Position numbers and translations under genes: made by a program
NCBI GenBank assembly: GCA_947178195.1
Contig: CAMWXM010000213.1
Location: forward strand, 1-5,172
Source of the DNA: an uncultured Ruminococcus sp.
Lineage (GTDB): Bacteria > Bacillota > Clostridia > Oscillospirales > Ruminococcaceae
Reading direction: 5' to 3'
DNA: 5,172 bases
Shown here: one piece after another, positions 1-5,172 of the stretch
Layout: the number at the start of each line of letters is the position of its first letter
Numbering within the stretch: position 1 is the first letter of the stretch
The notes under the pieces: generated by a model
The model's database searches: none
The model's input: only the letters and a program-made list of their open reading frames with translations
Told to the model about the DNA's origin: nothing

Positions 1-2
1 AT

Positions 3-3000
3 TATGAGGAAATCCTCGGTACTGACAAAAACAAAGTCGATACGGACGGTGACGGACTTTCCGACGGTTACGAGGTATTATATCTCGGAACTGACCCGCT
101 TAAAGTCGACAGCGATGATAACGGCGTAAATGACGGCGATGAAGATTTCGATAAGGACGGACTTACAAATGCAAAAGAATGCGAATTGGGAACAGATCCG
201 AATAATGCCGATACTGACGGTGACGGTCTGAGTGACGGCGCAGAGATAAATACTCACGGAACTGACCCTCTTAAATATGATACAGACGGCGACGGAATTT
301 CCGACGGTGACGAAATTACTCTCGGACTTAATCCTAATAGTACTGCTACCAATGGAACGTCTGATAACGAGCAGACTTTTGTACAGGTAGTTTCTGCGGA
401 TTCTGATGTCTTATCTGCTATAAATGACAATAACGATACTCCTTTTAATGTTTCACTTGAAATGAAAGCGGCAGGCGTTGCGGAGAATAACGTTTATGCT
501 CGTGAAAGCAGTTACTCAAATGCTATCGAAAATTCTGCAATTATTGGCGTTGCCCCTGAATTTGTTTACACGGACGGACTGACGGTTGAGGAAGTTACCG
601 TAAAATTTGAGTTGGATAATTCAATCGTTGGCAACACTCTTGGCACATATGCTGCTGAAAATGACGGATTTGACGGAATTAAACGACTTACTGTTTTTTT
701 GTTCTTTGAAGACGTAAATATGCTGCTTCCCGTCAAAACAAACTATGACGAGGTGAATAATGTAGTATATACAACTACTGACAGAGTAGGCACATATTGT
801 CTTATTGACATGGAATTATTCTTTCAAAATCTTGGAATTGAACAGTGTGATTCTGTTTTTGAAAAAGATAGTGGGCAAGGTGCGGCTGTTGCTGTAAACT
901 TTGAAAAAGCAAGTTTTTCTTTAAATAGCCGCGAAATCGCTACTGCCAAAACACAATTAGTTGAAAATGAAGGAAAGTATAAAAATCATTTTGATGTTGT
1001 GTTTGTTATTGATGAAGTATCTTACAGCGATGAACAGTTAAATGGTATAAAAAAAGAAATAAAAGATATTTCCGAAGCAATTTTTAATAATTCAAGCGAT
1101 GTAACAATTTGTTTATATGGTCTTAATGGTACAGGAAATACTCAGATGTCACCATATGGACGAGCAAATAATATAGAAAATCTCGAAAAAATGCTTATAA
1201 ATGTTAAAAATAAAAATTTAAGTGGAAACAATATGGTTATTTTGTCAGATTGTATAGATTTTTTAACTGCATCGCATAAGATTAGCGAAGAATCTGCCAA
1301 GCGTCCAGAATATTGTTTTGTATTTTATAATCCAAGGTTTAAAGATGTAGACGACAACCTCGTTTTTAATTATCTTGATAAGCCATCAGAAAGTTACAAT
1401 GATGATTATGGTAAAAAAATACTCGAGCTTATTGAAAGAGAAGGTCTCGATATTGATTTTAGCACAATTACTAATGCATATGCAGAGGTTGAAAATCAGA
1501 CTAACTCTTATGCATACGAGCTTTCAAATAAAACAAAAGGGATTATTGTCGAAATTAATGAAGAGGTTGTAAATCAATGTTTAGAGCATATCTACAATGA
1601 AGTTCCAGAGAATGTAAACTTATATAAAATACTTATTGCTACTAATTTCGATTATGTTAATCTAAAAAAACCTATAACCGAAAAATATATCGAAAATGCA
1701 ATAAAGTATGGTCACAAGTACATTTATGATGATTCAGTATATGATGAAGATGATCTTGTAGATTGTGCTGATACCGACGGCGACGGATTGTGGGACTTTC
1801 AGGAAATAAAAATATTTAAAGGTGTGGGTGAATTACCTGAGAATCAAATAATTAACTTTGAAAACGGCAAACTGGTTCTTCCTACTGTGAATGAGATGAC
1901 TAATGAAGTCTTTAAGGACATGTATTCAAGGGGAGAAATTACAGAATTTAGAGAGCATTTTGCAGAACAATACGGACATAACGTGGATTCGGAATTTTGG
2001 CAAATGCCCGTTCTTCCGATTATATCGAATCCTCAGATGAAAGATACTGATGGCGATGGGTTAAATGATAATGTTGATAATGCACCATTTTATCAGACGG
2101 AAATACCAGAATTTTTTAAGCAGCTTATTATAAATAATGTTGTTGAATATACACAAATTGTTCGTATATCAGATGATTGCTATATATGTACAAAAAGGAT
2201 TTCAAATTTAGCGGATTCCGATTTTGTAAGTGATTATATTTTGAAAACGAATGATATAAGTTATGAAGATTGGATACTTATTGCTTCGGGACTTGATGAA
2301 GAAGAAAATTATTGCGATTGTTTAGCATCTGTTTATGTTGGTAACGATGTTGTGTACTTTGCAGCACCATCTAACGTGATAAGCGATGAAATAGTTGTAA
2401 TGGCTTATCAGGCGGCAGATAGTCACAGAAAAGCGATTGCTTCGCCATTACTTGAAAATGATCCATCATATAAGGCTGTGAAAGCTTATTCTGATCAAAT
2501 TAATCAGCAACAATATTTGAAAAATCAGAAGTTTGAAGAAAGCATTAATGAAAAATTTGCTTTAAATGAATTGTTTGAGGTGATAGGTCTTTTTGACGGA
2601 AATGAAATAGTAGGCAGCACAGCTGATTTTGGTTCAAGCGCATTTGATTCATTTTACAAGTCAGCTTGTCGATTTGTACATTATATATCAATAGATAATA
2701 TAAGATGTGCTCTGATGACAACAAATGTTGAGTATATTGAATACGTTACATGGTATCGACACGAATATCCAAATAGCTCCTTTATATCAGAACTTAAAAG
2801 TTTTGTTTCAACTAATATTAATGTAGGTGCTGAATATATCGTTCTTGATATAAATGATAGACTATTTGAGGGAACAGCAGAGAGTCGTGGCGAAGTATGT
2901 GGTGAAGCCTTGTTTGCTCTTTTTTTAGATATATCAATAGCAAAGATAATGAAGGGCTGCGCTGCTGGGAGTATTGAAACAGAAGTCTTTGATGAGCTTA

Positions 3001-4163
3001 GTGATATTAAGTTCAGAGAGGGTGTATATGACGGTAATTATGCTGAGTTGAAGTCAATGAGAGCGTATAAGTTAGAAAATGAAACATTTACAATGAGACT
3101 TCGTCCTGCTAATCACGATGAATTTGATAAAATATTCAATATGATTGATAAGAAGCATAGATCCGAATTTATAAAAATTTTTGATAAGTTTGATATTGAT
3201 GCAGATGATTTAGTAGAACGCTTATCTGCCAACAATAAAGCTACTACAACGGCTATCAATAAGCATTTTGACGAATTCATTACATATTCCAATAAGTATA
3301 CTTCAAAGTTTATTAAGGCATTTTCCGCATATCCGCAATATTCTGATGATATACTAAAATATGTGGGGCAACGTGGTGAATACTTTGTAAAGTGTATGAT
3401 TGAGGAGAGCCAAAAAGGTGAGGGCGCTCTGAAAGCACTTTTAACAAGAGTTTCCAAACAGTATAATTATTCAAGATATGGAACATCATTTGCACACAGC
3501 AACAGCTTTGCAAACCGTGGCTTAATAACTGCATTAAATAAAGAAAATCTATCATATGATGAGTTTTTGAGGTTGAGAAAAATAAATCATCAAGACCCTA
3601 TACTGTCTAAGGAAATGATAGATAAAATGCAGTCTATTAGAAATGCCATTGCAGCTCCTACTGAAAATACATTGATGTCAAAAGTGATACCTTCAAGCGA
3701 TGTCGAAAAATATTTGTCTGGAGATTATTATCAAGTCAGAGGTTTTGTTACCAAAGCAGATGATGTAGCAAATTGTACAAAGTATATGGATTATTATACT
3801 AATTTGGGTTTAAGCTATGAACCACCAAGATTTTTCCCCGAAACAGATGATTATCTCGGAGTAATTAGGTTTAAATCCAAAGCTGTTAATAATTTAGAAA
3901 TTCCATACGGAATAGGCTTTGGAGGAAGTGAAACTCAGACATTGCCATTTACAGGCAATGGATTTGCAGGAGGTTTAGATACAAATTGCATTACTCCTGA
4001 GTATACATTTTCTTCTCCTGCTAATGTTTTAGATGGGGCGGAACTCTACATAGTTACACAAGATGGTGATGAAATTTTGCTGGCAATTTATGATAGTAAA
4101 CAAGTAAATCCAAAGGACAAAAGTATAAATGGATGTTTTGTAAGGCTGGAGGATATAGAATAA
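3..4163 (+). CDS. Large TSP3-repeat/VWA-like polymorphic toxin, 5' truncated by the window edge
   Basis: The reading frame is open from the left edge, so the true start and any signal peptide lie outside the window; a TTG at 186 is in frame but sits inside the repeat array and is not a credible start. Residues are numbered from the codon at position 3 (1386 visible). Seen in order: Asp-rich TSP3-like calcium repeats (about 13-117); a beta-rich domain (about 120-285); a VWA-like domain (about 331-535, strand FDVVFVID then a degenerate metal site); two further DTDGDGL motifs (590, 681); a long region without a recognised domain (about 700-960); a short hydrophobic stretch (about 967-985); an acidic/basic helical region (about 1037-1147); and a compact C-terminal domain (about 1199-1386). 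This order, with a small gene abutting the stop, is what polymorphic toxins of Gram-positive bacteria show. The inferred role is an exported contact-dependent or secreted toxin acting on competitors; the enzymatic activity is unknown. A large adhesin with no toxin activity is the main alternative. The frame has no internal break. Confidence 0.85.
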   Translation, partial: YEEILGTDKNKVDTDGDGLSDGYEVLYLGTDPLKVDSDDNGVNDGDEDFDKDGLTNAKECELGTDPNNADTDGDGLSDGAEINTHGTDPLKYDTDGDGISDGDEITLGLNPNSTATNGTSDNEQTFVQVVSADSDVLSAINDNNDTPFNVSLEMKAAGVAENNVYARESSYSNAIENSAIIGVAPEFVYTDGLTVEEVTVKFELDNSIVGNTLGTYAAENDGFDGIKRLTVFLFFEDVNMLLPVKTNYDEVNNVVYTTTDRVGTYCLIDMELFFQNLGIEQCDSVFEKDSGQGAAVAVNFEKASFSLNSREIATAKTQLVENEGKYKNHFDVVFVIDEVSYSDEQLNGIKKEIKDISEAIFNNSSDVTICLYGLNGTGNTQMSPYGRANNIENLEKMLINVKNKNLSGNNMVILSDCIDFLTASHKISEESAKRPEYCFVFYNPRFKDVDDNLVFNYLDKPSESYNDDYGKKILELIEREGLDIDFSTITNAYAEVENQTNSYAYELSNKTKGIIVEINEEVVNQCLEHIYNEVPENVNLYKILIATNFDYVNLKKPITEKYIENAIKYGHKYIYDDSVYDEDDLVDCADTDGDGLWDFQEIKIFKGVGELPENQIINFENGKLVLPTVNEMTNEVFKDMYSRGEITEFREHFAEQYGHNVDSEFWQMPVLPIISNPQMKDTDGDGLNDNVDNAPFYQTEIPEFFKQLIINNVVEYTQIVRISDDCYICTKRISNLADSDFVSDYILKTNDISYEDWILIASGLDEEENYCDCLASVYVGNDVVYFAAPSNVISDEIVVMAYQAADSHRKAIASPLLENDPSYKAVKAYSDQINQQQYLKNQKFEESINEKFALNELFEVIGLFDGNEIVGSTADFGSSAFDSFYKSACRFVHYISIDNIRCALMTTNVEYIEYVTWYRHEYPNSSFISELKSFVSTNINVGAEYIVLDINDRLFEGTAESRGEVCGEALFALFLDISIAKIMKGCAAGSIETEVFDELSDIKFREGVYDGNYAELKSMRAYKLENETFTMRLRPANHDEFDKIFNMIDKKHRSEFIKIFDKFDIDADDLVERLSANNKATTTAINKHFDEFITYSNKYTSKFIKAFSAYPQYSDDILKYVGQRGEYFVKCMIEESQKGEGALKALLTRVSKQYNYSRYGTSFAHSNSFANRGLITALNKENLSYDEFLRLRKINHQDPILSKEMIDKMQSIRNAIAAPTENTLMSKVIPSSDVEKYLSGDYYQVRGFVTKADDVANCTKYMDYYTNLGLSYEPPRFFPETDDYLGVIRFKSKAVNNLEIPYGIGFGGSETQTLPFTGNGFAGGLDTNCITPEYTFSSPANVLDGAELYIVTQDGDEILLAIYDSKQVNPKDKSINGCFVRLEDIE
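39..350 (+). repeat. TSP3-like calcium-binding repeat array (about five units)
   Basis: Five consecutive Asp-rich units start at D13, D36, D50, D70 and D93. Three are near-identical (DTDGDGLSDGYE, DTDGDGLSDGAE, DTDGDGISDGDE), one is divergent (DSDDNGVNDGDE) and one shortened (DKDGLTNAKE). They are separated by GTDPLK/GTDPNN-type linkers. The spacing of D-x-D-G-D-G matches EF-hand-like calcium loops of thrombospondin type 3 repeats, which normally form a rigid extracellular stalk stabilised by calcium. The array probably continues upstream, since the first visible residues (GTDKNKV) are the tail of another linker. At DNA level the units at 39, 210 and 279 share long stretches (gacggtgacgg-like). 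Base composition here is higher in GC than in the rest of the gene. Confidence 0.9.
993..1605 (+). other. VWA-like domain region with degenerate MIDAS
   Basis: Residues 331-535 of the large protein. The first strand FDVVFVID (330-337) is the hallmark beta-1 of von Willebrand factor A domains. It is followed by helical sequence, an NMVILSD strand (ending at D416) where VWA domains often have a VVILLTDG-like strand, and an IIVEINEEVVNQCLEHIYNEV-like closing strand and helix. The expected metal site D-x-S-x-S is not conserved: after D337 the sequence is EVSYS, so the Ser at the second ligand position is replaced by Val, with Ser residues shifted by one. VWA domains generally mediate adhesion or protein-protein contact; here metal binding is doubtful. 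Confidence 0.6.
1770..1805 (+). repeat. Isolated TSP3-like motif, first of a split pair
   Basis: Residues 590-601 read DTDGDGLWDFQE, the same calcium-loop pattern as the N-terminal array, directly after the VWA-like region. A Trp replaces the usual Ser. It is separated from the second motif at 2043 by about 79 residues of non-repeat sequence, so the two probably frame an inserted subdomain or form opposite ends of one structural unit. Confidence 0.8.
2043..2087 (+). repeat. Isolated TSP3-like motif, second of a split pair
   Basis: Residues 681-695 read DTDGDGLNDNVDNAP. The D-x-x-P ending is typical of the last unit of a TSP3 array, where the chain leaves the calcium stalk. It marks the boundary between the stalk/VWA half of the protein and the less characterised downstream half. 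Confidence 0.8.
3597..4160 (+). other. C-terminal candidate toxin domain of the large protein
   Basis: Residues about 1199-1386. The domain begins near PILSKEMIDKMQSIRNA, then VEKYLSG and a strand-like QVRGFVTK (R1246). The second half is beta-rich and rich in Gly and aromatics: LGVIRFKS (R1289), IPYGIGFGG (1300-1308), LPFTGNGFAGG (1314-1324), ITPEYTF (E1333) and DGAELYIVTQDG (E1347). It is the last module before the stop and the adjacent small gene, which is where polymorphic toxins carry the effector. The pattern of an early Arg on a strand, a central F-T/S strand and late Glu residues is loosely reminiscent of ADP-ribosyltransferase folds, but this is only a topological guess. No classic nuclease motif (HNH, EndoU, ParB-like) was recognised. 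Confidence 0.6.
4148..4152 (+). promoter_or_regulatory. Ribosome binding site of the candidate immunity gene
   Basis: GGAGG lies inside the last codons of the toxin gene, 11 bases before the ATG at 4164. Together with the zero-length gap between stop and start it supports both the start choice and translational coupling to the toxin. Confidence 0.7.
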
Positions 4164-4643
4164 ATGAAACGTGGAAGATATACAATTCACAACGGTAATG
4201 AATATCAAATATACAACGGCGTATTAGATAATGAAAATGTAATTCTTTTACTTTCTCACAATAGGGAGGATTTACAAAATGGATTTATATTATCATATAG
4301 TGAAGAGTATATGCATCGTCGTCAATTTTTTACCTGTGAAAAAGAAGTCTACAAGAGTGAAATAACGGAAGCATATGAAATCACACCGTATGCCAATTAT
4401 AAAGGATTTAAGCTTTATATTCATGGAAAAAAATCTGATAATATGCTTACTTTGCTTCATACGCAAATGATCTCAAGTCATTCTGAAAGAGACCGTGAAA
4501 TCCGAGATACTCTTATTGAAATGGGTTTTTATGTTTTTAACGTTGATAAATTCGGCTTAACATATGCAAAAGATGTTCCGATTGACGACCCTGAACTGGA
4601 GATTTTTGAAGAAAGGAAAGAAATTGATATAAGCAAACTGTAA
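4164..4643 (+). CDS. Candidate immunity protein for the upstream toxin (159 aa)
   Basis: The ATG directly follows the toxin TAA with no intergenic base, and a GGAGG site precedes it by 11 bases, so the two genes are almost certainly co-transcribed and coupled. The product has no signal peptide or membrane segment, which fits a cytoplasmic protein. It opens MKRGRYTIHNGNEYQI and is predicted beta-rich in the first two thirds. Two similar units are visible at offset 70: Y6/Y76, G11/G81, I16/I86, D22-N23/D92-N93, each ending in a hydrophobic strand (ILLLS, LTLLH). The C-terminal part (about 108-159) is charged and acidic. Immunity proteins are often small, acidic and encoded immediately downstream of their toxin; that is the basis of the call. 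The function is inferred from position, and I cannot assign a numbered immunity family. Confidence 0.75.
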   Translation: MKRGRYTIHNGNEYQIYNGVLDNENVILLLSHNREDLQNGFILSYSEEYMHRRQFFTCEKEVYKSEITEAYEITPYANYKGFKLYIHGKKSDNMLTLLHTQMISSHSERDREIRDTLIEMGFYVFNVDKFGLTYAKDVPIDDPELEIFEERKEIDISKL

Positions 4644-4647
4644 AATC

Positions 4648-4680
4648 AATGCCGCTCTCTGATGTTTTGAGGGCGGCATT
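4648..4680 (+). terminator. Stable hairpin directly after the immunity gene
   Basis: AATGCCGCTCTC pairs with GAGGGCGGCATT over 12 positions (one G-U pair) around a 9-base loop, starting 5 bases after the stop. No T-run follows (the next bases are atcattatag), so it is a weak or Rho-assisted terminator, or a 3'-end stabilising hairpin. On the opposite strand a short TTTTA follows the stem. Confidence 0.5.
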
Positions 4681-4763
4681 ATCATTATAGTATGAAATAT
4701 AAAAATATGTTATATAATTTTGTAACATCTTACAAACTTTTGATAACTGTGGGAAAACCATCT
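4681..4763. other. AT-rich spacer between the two hairpins
   Basis: No gene is seen here. It contains a perfect TATAAT at 4713-4718, but no acceptable -35 at 16-18 bases upstream, and a short ATGTTA/TAACAT inverted repeat (4707-4712 with 4723-4728). Both are expected by chance in sequence this AT-rich. Confidence 0.4.
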
Positions 4764-4802
4764 AAAAAATGTCCTTACTTATGAAAGGGCATTTTTTATT
4801 TT
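4764..4802 (+). terminator. Intrinsic terminator, possibly bidirectional
   Basis: AAAAAATGTCCTT (4764-4776) pairs with AAGGGCATTTTTT (4785-4797) with one G-U pair and an 8-base loop, and is followed by ATTTT. The T-run on the right and the matching A-run on the left give a terminator usable from either direction. It insulates the toxin-immunity pair from the primase operon. Confidence 0.8.
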
Positions 4803-4863
4803 GTCAATCAGTTTCGCCGCTGACGGATATATCGCCGAAAAGTCTTTTTAAGTATGAAAAACG
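4803..4863. other. Intergenic stretch upstream of the primase
   Basis: GC content rises sharply here. It holds an imperfect inverted repeat, TTTCGCCG (4812-4819) with CGCCGAAA (4833-4840), one C-C mismatch, followed by AGTCTTTTT; this could be a weak terminator or operator-like element. No convincing promoter for the primase was found. Confidence 0.3.
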
Positions 4864-4869
4864 AGAGGG
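4864..4869 (+). promoter_or_regulatory. Probable ribosome binding site of the primase gene
   Basis: AGAGGG precedes the readable N-terminus of the primase. It is 9 bases before the AT of CAT at 4879-4880, where an ATG would be expected if one G were present, and 11 bases before an ACG at 4881. A second purine-rich stretch, AAGGAG at 4893-4898, is 12 bases before the ATG at 4911 but also encodes the conserved-looking Lys-Glu of the N-terminal helix. Confidence 0.45.
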
Positions 4870-4910
4870 TGTGACAGCATACGGATATTTTCAAGGAGAT
4901 ACGGGACAGG

Positions 4911-5172
4911 ATGTATATGCCTGAGGTTGCAAGGTTTTATGGCTTACAGATAAACCGTTCGGGAATGGCGTGTTGTCCGTTCCATGAGGAAAGAACGCCG
5001 AGCCTTAAAGTTTATGACGACCATTTTTACTGCTTTGGCTGCGTGGCAACGGGCGACTGCACGGGTTTCGTTGCAAAGCTGTTCGGTATCTCGCAGTTTG
5101 AAGCCGCCAAAAAGATAAGTCATGATTTTGGTCTTAACCTTGTCAATAGGGAAATCGCCGTCCCCGTTAATA
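4911..5172 (+). CDS. CHC2 zinc-finger DNA primase of a mobile element, N-terminal part, 3' truncated by the window edge
   Basis: The visible product from ATG 4911 (87 codons) begins MYMPEVARFYGL and has the full CHC2 zinc-ribbon: C22-x2-H25 (CPFH) and C41-x2-C44 (CFGC), with the family signature HEERTPSLKVY between them and GDCTGFVAKLFG after. CHC2 zinc fingers bind the DNA template in bacterial and phage primases. The NRSGMACCPFHEERTPS-like spacing is that of short primases encoded by Tn1549-type conjugative elements, where they serve element replication. The catalytic part lies beyond the window. The frame stays open back to a TGA at 4872, and the codons 4881-4910 encode TDIFKEIRDR, which looks like the usual first helix of these primases, so the annotated ATG is probably internal to the ancestral gene. 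GC content is far higher than in the toxin locus. Confidence 0.85.
   Translation, partial: MYMPEVARFYGLQINRSGMACCPFHEERTPSLKVYDDHFYCFGCVATGDCTGFVAKLFGISQFEAAKKISHDFGLNLVNREIAVPVN

Noticed and set aside
186..188. TTG as the start codon of the large gene
   Set aside because: The frame is open to the left edge and upstream codons encode further TSP3 repeats of the same array, so the true start lies outside the window.
1375..1572. Short + strand open frame inside the large gene
   Set aside because: Out of frame with the continuous toxin frame, low-complexity product, no ribosome site.
3113..3555. Two minus-strand open frames opposite the toxin gene
   Set aside because: They overlap a strongly coding + strand region, overlap each other in different frames, lack ribosome sites and have unconvincing composition; they are shadows.
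4713..4718. Perfect TATAAT as a promoter
   Set aside because: No acceptable -35 at 16-18 bases, no extended -10, and a terminator lies about 50 bases downstream; likely chance in AT-rich DNA.
4537..4761. Minus-strand open frame covering the immunity gene end and both hairpin flanks
   Set aside because: It runs through the 4648-4680 hairpin and over the 3' end of a real gene; no ribosome site or recognisable protein, despite its possible use of the bidirectional terminator.
4740..4768. TTGATA with TAAAAA as a promoter for the primase
   Set aside because: The -10 match is poor and the putative start would fall within the intrinsic terminator hairpin.
4871..4924. GTG at 4871 as a start of the primase
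   Set aside because: It is in another frame and stops after 17 codons at TGA 4922-4924; it could only serve with a frameshift.

Overview
The window looks like an accessory region of a low-to-medium GC Clostridia genome (Ruminococcaceae/Lachnospiraceae-like gut Firmicute). This is inferred from the AT-rich codon use, the thrombospondin-type-3/VWA surface protein style, and the CHC2 zinc-finger primase typical of Tn1549-like conjugative elements. No rRNA, tRNA, CRISPR array or transposase was seen. Everything recognisable is on the + strand.

Layout. (1) From the left edge to 4163 there is one very long open frame, cut at its 5' end (1386 codons visible). It encodes a modular, probably secreted or surface protein: an array of Asp-rich calcium-binding TSP3-like repeats, a beta-rich domain, a VWA-like domain with a degenerate metal site, a second split pair of TSP3 motifs, a long mostly helical middle, and a compact Gly/aromatic-rich C-terminal domain. 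The architecture is that of a polymorphic toxin, with the toxic activity expected in the last ~190 residues. (2) At 4164, directly after the toxin stop codon (TAA-ATG, no spacer), a 159-codon gene follows. Its position and size suggest an immunity protein. (3) From 4644 to about 4880 there is an intergenic region with two hairpins, the second a good intrinsic terminator. (4) From about 4881/4911 to the right edge is the N-terminal part of a CHC2-type DNA primase, with clearly higher GC. It belongs to a mobile-element replication or conjugation module.

How it fits together. The first two genes look like a co-transcribed, translationally coupled toxin-immunity pair, closed by the terminator. 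They lie immediately upstream of a mobile-element primase, so the pair is probably cargo of an integrative conjugative element or sits at its edge. The primase has an apparent start-codon problem: its conserved N-terminal helix is readable in frame, but no normal start codon precedes it. The toxin's biochemical activity and the immunity family are not identified; both are inferred from architecture and context.
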